From positions 60,061,232 through 60,125,231 of the forward strand of contig OX421963.1 of NCBI GenBank assembly GCA_949128115.1: a stretch of DNA of 64,000 nucleotides. Direction: 5' to 3'. Below, piece after piece: positions 46,990-58,684 of this stretch. The DNA comes from Anaspis maculata (Eukaryota > Arthropoda > Insecta > Coleoptera > Scraptiidae). The stretch's first letter is position 1. Each line of letters opens with the position of its first letter. Position numbers and translations under genes: made by a program. Under the pieces are notes generated by a model. It had not been told where the DNA came from, did no database searches, and saw nothing but the letters and a program-made list of their open reading frames with translations.

Positions 46990-47439
46990 TCAGACCACTT
47001 GTTTGATTTGAATCGACCTTCGAACTTTCTTCGTGACCAACATATAATTTTGGATGACCGATTCAACCGATTGGAAATTTTCCGTTTTTGCAAATCCAAG
47101 GATAAAGAGAACAAACATCTACAGGGTGGTCCAGGTTATAGTAGCAATAATTCACCATTCGATGGTCCATCAAAAACTAGGTCGACATGCATAATTTAAT
47201 TTTTCTCCAAAACGCTTCCTAAGGGGGATATAGCCCTTCAAAGTTCAGTTTTTAAAATCATTTTTTTTGCAATAACTCTCAAGTCATCGGAGCGATTTTT
47301 ACCAAATTTGGTACAATTACTTATGATATAAATATCCATCACTTGACGTAGATAACTTTTGTCAAAATTGTCCAGTGGCGTAGATACCGGGGGATTGCTC
47401 AACTTCTCCCACCCCATTTTCTACGCCACTGGACATTTT
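46990..47439. other. Spacer between two foldbacks
   Basis: No gene supported. The text TCCAGTGGCGTAGATACCGG is partly echoed in reverse complement as CTACGCCACTGGA at 47,420, a small local hairpin. Confidence 0.4.
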
Positions 47440-47845
47440 TGGAAAATTATACTTTTTTTGAATTTCTTGTTCAATTTCAAAAAAAAAGTTCCTCCTGTAA
47501 AATTTTGATCAGAGCCTTCATTTCTGAGATATTTGGGTTTGAAACTTTGGAAAACACCTCGAAATCGCGACTTTCAAAGGCCTAAAAACTAAAATCCAAG
47601 AAAACTCATGATTCCTCAACTGGAATAAGGTTTCTAGGTCTTTTAAGTTGATTCACTGCCATTTTCAGCTGAGAAACGAGGCGTTTCCAGAGAAAAGACA
47701 ATTTGGGCTCTGGAAAGTGGCGATTTCGAGATGTTTTTCAAAGTTTAAAACCCAAATATCTCGAAAATTAAGCCAATAATCAAAATTTTACACGAGTAAC
47801 TTTTTTTTCTAAATTGAACAAGGAATTCGAAAAAAATATAGTTTT
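47440..47845. repeat. Foldback element, second member of the 15.9 kb family
   Basis: The halves pair around about 47,640, and the wording (AAATATCTCGAAAATTAAGC, GGAAAGTGGCGATTTCGAGA) matches 15,890-16,280. Confidence 0.75.
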
Positions 47846-48020
47846 CCAGTAGTATTTACGGGTATTAGGTACCTGTTCTACCACAAAAAAATGCATCGCG
47901 GGGGTTCAAAAGTAAAGTACTTAAAACGGGGTCAGTGTTCAGGTAGCTCATCTCCTTATTGGTTTTCATCTCATTCAAGAACTCACACAACCACTTTTTT
48001 ACTACTTTGTATCCTAATTG

Positions 48021-48485
48021 TCACAAACGTTCAGTTTCAGCCTGGGTTGTCTCGAATCTTTTTTCTAGCGTATCTAAAGGATCACCATGTCGTGCCTCTC
48101 CACGTCTAGATTTCTGACAGAGAGGATGACCATGATAAAAGCACCCATGAAATTCAAAAATTTGATTGGTTTCTTCACAATATCCATCAACCAAAACGCC
48201 ACCTAGTAGAGCTTCTCTACCATTGCCGGCATGTGAAATTTTAATTTTGCGCTGATCTTCTTCCCACATTAGCCATTTAAGAGCAGTAGGTGATTGATTT
48301 TCACGCATTCTGTACCCATTTTTGGGTATAATTCCAATAGTATTGAGTTTCAGAAAATTCCATCTGAATATTAAGTTGGATGTACCGGCAATAGTGGTGC
48401 TTTCAATAAATGGACAGACACTCAGGCTGTGAGCATCATATCGCGGAATTTCATACATGCCTTGGTTAAAATCTGTACATCACTA
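48021..48485 (-). pseudogene. Polinton-type DNA polymerase B, N-terminal fragment
   Basis: Same family as the fragment at 43.7-44.9 kb and in the same orientation, so probably the 5' half of one disrupted gene. The open frame includes TSNLIFRWNFLKLNTIGIIP, then NGYRMRENQSPTALKWLMWE, HAGNGREALLGGVLVDGY and IFEFHGCFYHGHPLC, ending ETTQAETERL at a stop. These are the conserved blocks that precede the polymerase domain in Polinton and adintovirus-like PolB proteins. The exonuclease-to-palm middle section is missing, replaced by foldback elements. Upstream it is cut near 48,509 by a TATACAGGGAGTGCC terminus, which looks like another mariner-type insertion. The intact 155-codon frame with no stop suggests modest age. 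Confidence 0.85.
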
Positions 48486-48504
48486 CAATCAGTACACAAT
48501 AAGT

Positions 48505-49839
48505 ATATACAGGGAGTGCCATTAAAAAAAAAGCAGCTTTTCAAAAAGTGGGCACCCTGATATAGGGCAAAATAATGTTGTAAAGTGTATTTTTATTTTC
48601 CTTTTGCAATGACATTTAGTTCAATATTTCCTTTTGGTATCATTAACAGAGTAGCCGTAGATGCAATTGAGCTTTCCTTTACACTAATGGCTCACTATGT
48701 ACTAATTTTGTGATAAAAAAATACTCGGGATTTCAACGGGAAGCAAGCTGTACAGAAACCTATTAGCAGTATTTCTTTGCCACGGCGCGGTAGTTAGTTC
48801 AAAAGTTCTTTCTTGATCCAGTTTTTACACAGACACATCAATAAACTAAAGCTCAAATAGTGTACACTGCTCTGCGCTGTTCGCCGCTGCTGCACACATT
48901 TCGTTGTGACCGCACACACCAAGTTCAGCGTCCGGTAATTTTAATTAGTGCCTTCGATGTTTCGATTGCCTCACATTCGAACCATAAGCGGACGGTCTCA
49001 AGACACGAGCAAATCCATATAACGCTATAATAACCGCAGACGTAGGAAATGACTGCAACCTCCGGCCATATAAAGCTCAAACTGCGCTTTGCAATCCGGC
49101 GGCAGTCGGGCCCGGCGTACGGGGCGAGCATACGATTCACAACTGCTTTTTCGTTTCACAAATTACAATTGAAATTGCTCATCGAAATTCAATAAGTGCT
49201 GGGAGCAATAATAATCTGTCTATATCTGGATGAGAAACTGATGCAGCTGGAATATGTTTCAGCATGAAATCCATTAAGATCAACATAATATAGCTGTTCA
49301 TTTTTACTGGTTTTTTAAAGGCCAACTTTGGTATTGTGGTATTCGGAGTGGTAAGTATATCAGCCATCACTGTATAAGCAGGTACATCATTTGGATCAAA
49401 ATAAGTATACATATTTCAAGTATTGCAGAGAATTTCAAAAGTTAAATAACGTTTTATTAGCTGTGTTCATATACTTATTATATTTTATACTGGAGCCGTG
49501 AAGTATTAAGTATTAGTAGTTTTCGATACAAGAGCGCGTTTTCAGGCCCGAAGCCGTGTTTGCCATCATGACGCGTATTATAGCCAAATGCTGCAAAGGA
49601 GGCTGAAGGCATGAAAAAACAGCGCTCTACGCTGAACGTAAACGATCAAAGTCATTACGTAAACTAATACAACTTATCGTTTAGTTGAACTTGCAACAAT
49701 CAACCTCAGTTTTGATTTAAGGTAGTGACAATTGTTGTGGCCCCTCTACGCCTTCGTAAACGATTGAAAAAGTGGTATGTCTACTATCTGGATCATGACA
49801 CTTACTTTTATTAGCTTTTTTCAATTCAGGTACGGTGCT
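48505..49839. other. Mobile-element edge followed by apparently unique DNA
   Basis: 48,505-48,560 looks like a mariner-type terminus (TATACAGGGAGTGCC). 48,850-49,170 is GC-richer and repeat-free. Nothing coding is supported. Confidence 0.35.
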
Positions 49840-50265
49840 TCAACTAGGGCATCCAGTCCCGGGGTCCCGGGATTTTCGTTCAGGTCCCGGGGCCAGCTTT
49901 GATCCCAAAATAAAAAATTGGCGCCGCGCGGCAGTGTTGAAATCTTCTTCCAGTTCATCAGAACAAACTGCATCACTCAATGCAAGACATGATGATACTG
50001 TACTCCTTAATAATTATTGTGCGTTTCCATTTTCAATTTCAATTTAATTCTTATGATTCAATAACAAAATATTTATTTTAGTAGAAAAACGACACTTTGA
50101 ATCCTCATATGATCAACCAAGTACTGAAAAAAAAATCCAAAAGACAAGATTTTTGTATTTTCTGGACTTCGGGGCTGGTTAGTGGTTACGGAATTTTTCA
50201 GTTTGGTCCCGAAGCCCCGATCAGCTTTTTGGTCCCGGAACTTGGAGTCCCACCATCAGCTTATA
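49840..50265. mobile_element. Possible hAT-type non-autonomous element
   Basis: CCAGTCCCGGGGTCCCGGGA on the left and TTTTTGGTCCCGGAACTTGG with GTCCC on the right form imperfect inverted ends separated by about 400 bp. GTCCCGGG-rich subterminal repeats occur on both sides. The style resembles hAT MITEs, but no 8-bp target duplication was clear to me. Confidence 0.35.
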
Positions 50266-51339
50266 ATTTGTCTAAGTATTCATATACAAAACAGAAATTT
50301 ATAATTTGTTGGGAAATCGTCGACAAGATTTTATGCTGATGATCAGTTAATTTTAATGATTTGGAGATTTCGAGAACCATGATTATGTTTCTTTTTATTC
50401 AATTATCAAAACAAAAAAAAACCTGAGACCTTGATACGTGTCTTGAAGAAAATTAAAAATTATAAAATTACTCAGCTACATCGATTTGATTTTCGAAGAG
50501 CCAAAAAGATTAATGAGGCGCCGCTCTTATTCCTCAAAACTCTTGTTTGTATTTTTACTGACACGTAAAAATAGTTATTCATACTACAAGTGGATGAATA
50601 AATATTTATCCCCTTATGGCGTTGAACCATTAGCAGAGCCGGCGTCAAATTCAAGCCTTTGGGCGAGTCGAATTACGTTTCGACACTGTGTATGGAACTT
50701 CAAAGGCCCGGAATGTCAAGCATTTATGAATTTAACTAAGGCAACTTTATATTTCGACGCCACACAAGGTGTCGAGGCCTCGAGAAACGATCCAAACCCA
50801 ATTAATTAATTACTGCACACAGCAGCAGCGGAATCAGGAACAACACATTCCTGCTTTTGGGATATTATTAAGTCGAGCCGAAAAATCTTTGGCGTTTACG
50901 AGTTCATTAGGCTTTGATGTTTTAATGTTTCAGATTCTGATGTGATTCAACAACAAATGAACATATAGCTTAATGATTTAGCTACAGAAATGCACGAATT
51001 GTGCACTTTGGTCTTCCAGCAGTGAGCTTTCAGAACTTGATTAAGGGGTAGTGATAACAGTCTTCGTCTTGGCTTTTTTTAATTAGGTATTATGTTTTGT
51101 GTTGGGTCTATCAGCGCCGGTTGAATAAACCGGGATCCAAGCGAGTTGAGAGCTTCTTCGGAAAACAGTAACTTGTTGCAACAGTAACAGTAACAGTAAC
51201 AGTAACTGTAAATAACTATGATAAAGTGAGTTATTGTGAAAGGTATCAAAAAGGAAATCAAAAGAGACTCACAAATAGAAAAAAATTGTGATTGTGTAAA
51301 AATTTTCTAAAAAAGCCAAAGCATAGCAATCACGAAAAA
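50266..51339. other. Spacer with microsatellite
   Basis: Nothing coding supported; 50,470-50,815 is open in one frame but matches nothing known. AACAGT repeats (about five) occur at 51,180-51,206. Confidence 0.3.
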
Positions 51340-52075
51340 CAATATAGCCCAGTCAAATCAGGTTTTGACCTGGAAATGATTCGCTCCAGGCCAAATTTTG
51401 AAACTCTGTGAAAATTTTCTACAGAAAAAGTGCCACCCAAATTCACCCCTTCGCTCCCCTCACCTGACCTTAAAAATCTAAAATGTCAATACCAACTTTG
51501 TAATACATCAAATTGAACGAAATTGAATTCTCTTCCTGAAAAAGAATTTTCACACTTTTTAAAGCCCCCCATTTCCCCCCTATGATACTCCAAATGACCA
51601 ATTTATTGGAGGAGGGGTAGAAAATTTCGAAAAAAATCTTTTCAGAAAGAGAATTCAATTCCGTTCAATTTGATGTATCACAAAGTAGGTGGTGTTCTGT
51701 TAAATTTTGGAGTTGGAGTGGGGGAGAGCAAAGGGGTGAATTTGGGTAGCACTTTTCCCACTAATAATAATAATTAGATAATAATAATAATAATTTTCTT
51801 CTTTGATGCTATCTAGGATGACGCCGACTGAATTGAGAAAAAATGAGGGGTCCCGAATATAAAATGGGACAGTCAGAGAATTTTTAGGGAAAAGGGGGTG
51901 GGGTTACAATTTTTGGAAATATTTTTTCCAGGAAGAAAATTTCATTCCCTTCAATTTGATGTATCGCAAGGTATAGGTAGTGTCATTTGAAATTTCAAAG
52001 TTGGGGTGAGTGGGGGCGAGGGGGGTGAATATACAAATTTGCCAATGTATGTTTTAGGCTAGGAGGTTTTAGGTG
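51340..52075. repeat. Composite repeat with inverted and direct sub-copies
   Basis: AATTGAACGAAATTGAATTC at about 51,510 pairs with GAATTCAATTCCGTTCAATT at 51,650. A third, direct version (TTCATTCCCTTCAATTTGAT) is at 51,940. The block opens with AGTCAAATCAGGTTTTGACC, a relative of the module in the giant palindrome. G-rich and GGGGTGA-type text fills the spaces. Confidence 0.6.
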
Positions 52076-52214
52076 TGCCCCCCGATATAAAAATCGACCT
52101 ATTTTTGCTCGAGAAAATATTCACCAGGGATCGGGAGTTATTGCAGGTGGATAGTTTTCAAATCACCGGTATTATGTACATATTATGTATTAATGAAAGT
52201 ATGGGGTGGAAGGA

Positions 52215-52575
52215 TATGTACCTAACCTCCAGTTCCACCAAACTTTTATGAACGAATTACCTAACTTTATCACTCTCATAGCCAGTTTCACCAGCGAATT
52301 AAATCAATGTCAACTAATTGAGGTGTTTTCTCTGGTGAAAATTGGCTTAGTGACCACAGAAAACACAAGTTTCACGAAAGATTTTGGAAAAATGTTCAGA
52401 CCACAACAGCTTTTTATGCATTTTCCGTGGTCATTTAACCAGCACTGACCTAGAATCTATCAAGGAAAATGTCTCAATTAGCTAACAATAATTAAATTCG
52501 CTGGTGGAACTGGATGTCATAGCAACTAAGCAGATGGCCATGCTATTGGCTGGTGCATAGAAACTATCAGCATGA
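52215..52575. mobile_element. TIR element related to the 39.9 kb MITE
   Basis: CCAGTTCCACCAAACTTTTA at 52,229 and TGGTGGAACTGGATGTC near 52,502 are inverted ends. The sequence just after, CCATGCTATTGGCTGGTGCA, matches the interior of the 39,942-40,090 MITE. The order of parts therefore differs between the two. Confidence 0.6.
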
Positions 52576-52814
52576 AAGTTGATACGCTCGTGAAACTGGG
52601 AGAACTGGGCTGTGCGAGGGAAACCGTAACTGGAATTTTGCCAACAAGAATAATTGTAACAATTAGAAGGTTAACCAATCACATCCATTATTTATTAACA
52701 CTTCGTCCCGTAGATATCAATTATCATCGTCGTAGCGCTCAGCTTTTTCGAAAGTAATAAAAAAAAAGGTAGAAATAAATAAAGAAAGAAAAAAAAAAGG
52801 GAAACAGGAAGGTC

Positions 52815-53355
52815 TAATCTTTAGTTTAAGAACGGAGTTAAATTGGGGGAATCAGCCGTTGCGAAATCAAGTGCTACGGGCTTACTCGTTGACAGAAATC
52901 TATCATTCAGGTCTCTTTGGTAAGCTACAAGGATGTACTTTGATTTGAGCCCATTGGCATTTACAAAATAAGAAAAACAATCGATTTTTTTTCCAAAGAA
53001 AGAATTATTTTTGGATTTGAGAAAATGCCAATGGCTTAAACCAAAGTACATACATCCTTGTAGCTCTTCAAAGAGACCTGAACGATGAATTTCTGTCAAG
53101 GAATAAGCCGCCCGTAGCACTCGTAGCACTTCGTCCTTAAAGACGGGGCTAAATTATTGATGGAATCAGCCGTTGCGGAATCAATCAGTGTGGGTTTATT
53201 CCTTGCTTTAATTTTTGGACTTTGGAAATGCCAATGGGCTCAAACCAAAGTACGTCTTTGTAGCTTTCGAAAGAGACCCAAGTGGTAAGATTCTGTCAAG
53301 GAATAAACCCCACAGCGATTGATTTCGTAACGCTTCATTTTGCCAATTCAACTCT
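52815..53355. repeat. Threefold repeat: inverted pair plus a third copy
   Basis: The segment AATTGGGGGAATCAGCCGTT, with CAGGTCTCTTTGGTAAGCTA, pairs in reverse complement with about 53,020-53,110. A third, more diverged version fills 53,145-53,355. Centres are near 52,985 and 53,200. Confidence 0.6.
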
Positions 53356-55680
53356 GTCCTTAAATTATTCCAAGGTTATTTGGGAGGATTAGGAGTGAAG
53401 GGTATGATCGAGGCCAATAACTCAAAAATCTCCGCAATCTGATAGGGAATCGCAAACTTCCCAAACCCGCAGCAAATTCCGTATACATACAATGTGTATC
53501 CATTTCCGAAATGGAGGGAAAATCTGGTGGCGGAACGACGGAACACGACGAATTTATAAACGATAGCACACTCGCGCAAAAACCGCATCAGTATAGGACG
53601 GAGAACCGATTTTCCTTCGTTGTTGTGTGCGCTTTTACAAAGCAAAGCAGCAGGTGGAGATGCTATCTGAAATTTAAGCGTCGTTTCGCCTGACGGTCGT
53701 GCGGAATTTCTATCGCAAACGCATCGGCGATATGCAGTCGAGATTGGCCGAAGCACGTGTAGCACGATAAAAACTTTGACGACGACTGAGTGATTGAAAG
53801 TGGCTTATTTTTGAGAAGGGCGCGCGACGCAACAGCAAAAAACTTGTGCACCTGGCCTCCCGTCGATTTTATTATTGCACTGGTGGGGTTTTTCGTGAAC
53901 CGCGCCGGTTCGTTGTCGGACAGAAATTGTTATATTGGTACTTATTGAATTTCGATCAGCGCCGCATTCAAACAGTGATTTACGAACGAAAAGACGCGGT
54001 CCCGGTACTGAATCGAGATCGCGAGTCTTGAAAAAATATGGTAATAAGCAATAATTCATGTCCGTCAGTAACATTATCTTTGGGATTCTTAATCGAGGAA
54101 GGGGGGGGGGAGGGATGTTAACTTACTTTCTAATAAATATTTTCCATAGAAAATCTTTTCAGAAAATGAGCTATCAGTTGCAAAAAAAACCCGATTGGAC
54201 AGACAGACTGACAGACGGATATCGAAGCGCGGCTAATAGCGGCTTTTCTACCAAAATGCGCTAATAAACTTCACCCTTGTGCAGTGACTCATCCTTAATG
54301 GGAAAGCACACGAATGGGACACAAGCACGGCCCGAGTTTTTGAGGAATTTCGCAGTAAGTAGTTTAACGTGTTTGACTGTTGTCTTTCTGATATTTTTTT
54401 TTTGTAACGTGAACTAAGAAAATCGGTCAAACTTTCTGAAATCTGCCATGCTCATTCCATGCCCGGTTCCAATAACATGAATATTTTCATTTTCACGTGA
54501 CGTGACATGAAAAGGAACAGTGTATGAGCAGACCTGTTGCTAGATTGTAGTGCGGTCACTATGTTAATCCCGATTCCTTCACGGCAGGATGCGTTCGCGT
54601 GCAGGCTCTGCTCCAACCATCCATATACCATTAACACCTCACGCGACCCTCTGGTAATAGAGCTCAAATCAACCATATTTAGATACTTATCCACATGCAT
54701 TTTTTAAAGTCTGAATGATTTTCCGCTTTGAGTTTTTGATTTTTGAATTGAAACCACTCGTTTCTATAAAGTAGTAAGTAAAACCTATCCTATATACAAT
54801 TTTTTCTTAGCGACTGGAGTGGAACTGTTCTTGAACGTTTTGTCTGTATCACTTGGGACATTTGGTGACTGTGACACACTTTCAAAAGTGAAATTAACTG
54901 ATAAATGGGAACCATCAAATAAATCATGGACCTGGATGAGTTTCTTCTTCAAACAAAAGCGATCCCTCCTACATTCAATTTACAGTCTACTATGGTATAA
55001 ATTCAGCCTGGTTGCCATATAGGCCGGCGCGGCACCCGTACCTGGGCTAGATTAACGATCTGATGTTCAGTTCGGATCTGCCACAGGTAATTGATTATGT
55101 TGACACTGCATAATGAAACAGCGCTGCGGGCTGGTAAACATACCGTTTGCTGTTTATACATACATGGATCGACATATCCGTTCATGTTTAAATATAATAA
55201 AAGGAGGTGGAATCATGAAATCATTTCCTTGAAATAAAACACAAAGTGGGGTATCGATGGGGTATTATACTAGAAAAATATATTTTGATTTTCAATGAAT
55301 TTTTTTGTGTACCACATGTACGAGTAGACAACTAGCTGCCAAGGTGTTGCCATCAGTCGTCATCGTACCATTCGTCCTAGCACAACACTTTTTTTCCATT
55401 GCGTTCTCTAATGAAAAAAGCCATGCAATTAATTATATATCATAGGTATATGTCTGGTGAATGTTTCTGAAACAACGCAGGATTCAAGAGATGGTGAACT
55501 AATTGTTGAAATGGCTAAATAATTCAATGTTTGTTCCCTTAAAATCCTCTTTTATACTATAGTCAGGTACTAGGTATAGGTTCAAAAAACTGATCTCGTG
55601 GGCTCCTTCGTGAAGGGGGCAAGAGACCTTTAATCTCTCATAGTCCTATAAGTAGAGAGAGAAGAGGGCGACTGAATCAA
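53356..55680. other. Apparently unique DNA with one repeat fragment
   Basis: 53,500-54,020 is moderately GC-rich with overlapping short ORFs and no domain. 55,325-55,440 matches the outer repeat of the 28.3-31.5 kb block. A G10-like run is at 54,101-54,116. No gene is supported. Confidence 0.35.
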
Positions 55681-55684
55681 GTTT

Positions 55685-55860
55685 CATTACATGTAATTAC
55701 AGAGGAGGTAATTACGACGTCGGTAATTAGACCGGTCCTACCGCTCTACAGTACACTCTTTAGGGTACGACGCCGGGTGCTATAGAGACGTGATATGGGT
55801 CAGGATCCTGAAACCGAGCTCATTAATTATTGAGGTAATTACTAGAGAGGTAATAACACC
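55685..55860. promoter_or_regulatory. Cluster of GTAATTAC motifs
   Basis: GTAATTAC or close variants occur about six times within 170 bp (GGAGGTAATTACGACG, CGGTAATTAGACC, GAGGTAATTACTAG). TAATTA is the generic homeodomain core, so a binding-site cluster is possible. A decayed satellite is as likely. Confidence 0.25.
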
Positions 55861-56277
55861 CTGAGAGTATGTGCACACCAGTTTTACCGTTGCGAGCTTG
55901 AACCCGCGGTTTACCTGGACCGTCGCTTTAGTCCTCCTCCTCCTCTTCATGCCTACCGCTGCAGGTGCAAAGCAGAACAGTGGCAGGTGCATGTGCCATC
56001 GTGTCTTCTCAGTCGAACCTCCTCCGACACCGTTTGCGCTATATTGGTAAGAGCGAGATGAAGCGCTGCCATCCTCTTAACACAGCTCGACCAAGCGCAC
56101 AGCGGTAGGTCTTCTACTCTCGCGCTCGGTATTACCTGCTCCGCATGACCCAAAACCGCCGGATCGTGTTTTATGGCTGCTTCCAATCGAACATGCGAAG
56201 GAGTCGGAAAGGTAGGTCCTTCGCAAGGTCCTGATGGTCGGAGGTCCTTGCACATATTGGGGGCATGAGCGCTGCAT

Positions 56278-56278
<1 letters not shown>

Positions 56279-56337
<59 letters not shown>
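56279..56337. repeat. (GA)n microsatellite
   Basis: An uninterrupted run of about 29 GA dinucleotides. ORFs running through it are artefacts of the repeat. Confidence 0.95.
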
Positions 56338-56338
<1 letters not shown>

Positions 56339-56454
56339 ATTTCGCTCCCCATCTCTGTCTATCATCCTATGCGCTGGCGGTCCAGCCAAACGCAGGTGTT
56401 TATGCATCGGTGAAATCGGTGTACGGTTTCATTTATCGACGCTCACAACATGGG

Positions 56455-56705
56455 AACGAAGGGATGCACGGCGCTTTAAAAAAATCAATGAGAGGAGGTA
56501 CCTAATTTTTCCATATGACCGCTACGTCGCAATGTTTTAATCATAGCAAGGAGGGAGAATATGAAATAGATATGGAAGCAGAGGTGAGGCGCACAGCGTT
56601 TTAAAAAAATTAGATGAGGTACCTAATTTTTCTGAGATGAGATATCTAATTTTTCTATATGCTCGCTACGTCGGAATGTATTAACCAAAACAAGTCGACA
56701 TGCTC
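56455..56705 (+). repeat. Degenerate repeats related to the 61.4-62.5 kb satellite flank
   Basis: Two versions of a roughly 130-bp segment occur here (GCTTTAAAAAAATCAATGAG or GTTTTAAAAAAATTAGATGA, each followed by GTACCTAATTTTTC and CGCTACGTCG). The text AACCAAAACAAGTCGACATG also matches 61,448-61,475. This suggests the element flank at 55.6-57.5 kb and the inside of the 57.5-64 kb element share a repeat pool. Confidence 0.55.
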
Positions 56706-57528
56706 TGGACAGATGAACCGATACATAGCTAACTGTTGTACTAATCATCATGATGTTTTTGATGGTAGGGGGTAATAGATACCTCGGTACATCATCTAGC
56801 TGTGTTTTAACGGCCATTTTTACCTTCGTCACAATTCAAAAATTCAAATATTCAAATCCGGTATTGGTATGATATCCCCTGCCAGAGGGTGGAGGGTAGG
56901 GAGCGGCGGGTGGCAACCGGGATTGTTCGATAAGGTGAACGAAACTGCTGGTTAGATAGATATAGCTCGTTTATGGTTTTGTAAATTGCCGAATTAAGGG
57001 CTTTTTCTCGCGAGAAGACCTAAGCGCCGCATGTGACAAAGCGCGCTATATCGGCTCCATCCCTCTCTATCATCCCACATCGAGATGGATATATTTGAGG
57101 CCTGTTAGATGCATAAGGTGAGGTTTCCGACCGAGGGTCTGCAGGTATAAAGTGCTATTATCATACAAAACCGATAGGTACCTGTTCTTTAAAAAATTCA
57201 TGCTCCCAAAGCTCGGGGTATATTATAGAATTATGTGCCATCATAGTTTCGAGGAAAATGGTGATATGATGATGGTGTATGGAGATAATTCTACGAGCAC
57301 TTTGGAAAAACCATATAGCAACACAACGAGACGGCTTCTATACCACTTTCTAAAGCATGGGGGAAGCAGTGCCACTTGAATGAAAACTACGAGTGCACTC
57401 GCTTTTTTTTTTTATAAACCCAGCTGTGAATGAGCATAATGAGCACCGTTTACCTGGAATCGCATGGTTTAGCTGTAAAGATGTTGTGGGGTATGAGACA
57501 GTTCGGCATGCGTTAATTAGCAGTAGCC
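56706..57528. other. Spacer left of the inverted-arm element
   Basis: No gene supported. The left inverted arm may extend into this stretch, because its right counterpart is cut by the window end. Confidence 0.3.
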
Positions 57529-58210
57529 GTTGAAAAAAACCAGGCAATCATTTTTTCAAGAGTTTTATTCAAAAATTAATACATGTCTTCAGTCGTTCAT
57601 AATCCGATAATACATCGTCGTAGTGTAGTTCGAGGAACTCTAGCATGCATGAAACTTTTTCATTAGATTTGAAACCAGCCAAAATCTGTTTGAGAACTTT
57701 ATACATAGAAACGTTCGAGTTCGATACATCGCTCGTTATTTTAAAGGAGCTTGATAATAAATCAGTATAAAATTTTTTAAAATTCATTGATTCTAGAGCC
57801 TCTAATCTATAGCTAATGATATCTCTCATTCGTGCAATTTGTTGTAGAAAATTTTCATGCAGATAGACGGTCTGGGCCCTGCTATGTAGATGTCCGATGC
57901 CTGTTCTCGAAAATTTTCATATCACCATTCGGAACGTTCGAAGTTGATGCAGTCGAAGAGGGCAAGAGCTCTATTAATTCACTCCATTCCCGCATGGTGA
58001 AAGATATTCGGCTCGAATTTGCATGCGATATGATGATGATTGCTGGTGAGAGTCCTCTGGCGATGCTAAGCCCAACTCGTATCCTTGCAGCTGATCCGTT
58101 CAGAGTTGTTTGATATAGTAATTCGGTCTCTTGAACGATGGCTTCGTCATAATACCGTAACATTTTTTCGATAGACTGCCAGGGGCTGAACAAGGTGGGC
58201 ATCTCTCTTT
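57529..58210 (-). repeat. Left inverted arm of the 57.5-64 kb element
   Basis: Appears identical, in reverse complement, to 63,289-64,000 apart from a single 26-bp deletion (junction AGAACAGGCATCGG). The inner boundary is sharp: identity begins at ACAAAGAGAGATGCCC. The outer boundary is undetermined because the right arm runs into the window end. Confidence 0.9.
57569..58202 (-). pseudogene. Left-arm copy of the 219-aa protein gene, broken by a 26-bp deletion
   Basis: Same gene as at 63,298-63,957. The first 100 or so codons and the last 86 or so are intact and apparently identical to the right copy, but the 26-bp deletion at about 57,910 shifts the frame between them. Upstream the frame stays open for about 36 further codons (to 58,310) through sequence absent from the right copy. 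The native start could therefore lie farther upstream. The 3' end keeps the AATAAA overlapping the stop. Confidence 0.8.
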
Positions 58211-58684
58211 GTCCCCGGGTCGAACAAAACAGCGCAATTTCGAGCGATGACATCATAATGAGGACCGTAGAAGAATCTCGGAGCTCGCGAAGAAATCCCA
58301 GCCATGCCACCTGTTTTGATGCAGGTACCTACATAGTCCTGGCCATATGCAGGTATTATAGGAGAAGCTTCGGGCGCACGCTCTTTCAGACCTATTAATG
58401 GAGTTAATTATATAGTAAATATTTATGTAGAAACTTAATTGAAAGCTACTTCTTTCTTTTGCATGCCATAGTGCCATGAGTTGGAAAATATCAGCACTGA
58501 ATAATTTTTTTCAACCCAGGATGCTTGCGTGAAAATAGTAGAGTATAGAGTGATAAGTATTTGCCTAAATACCCAAGTTCGCTTCAAAATAACCACATAC
58601 GGAAAGAAAAGAAAATGATATACGTATGAAAGCATTGATTTAAGAGAAAATCATGTATAATAAGCTGGATTATTCTCGCTACGA
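58211..58684. other. Spacer unique to the left side of the element
   Basis: AT-rich and without counterpart in 62,860-63,288, so the two sides of the element are not simple mirror images here. No gene supported. Confidence 0.4.

Noticed and set aside
56077..56540. ORFs with long Ser-Leu or Glu-Arg runs
   Set aside because: They are translations of the (GA)n microsatellite.
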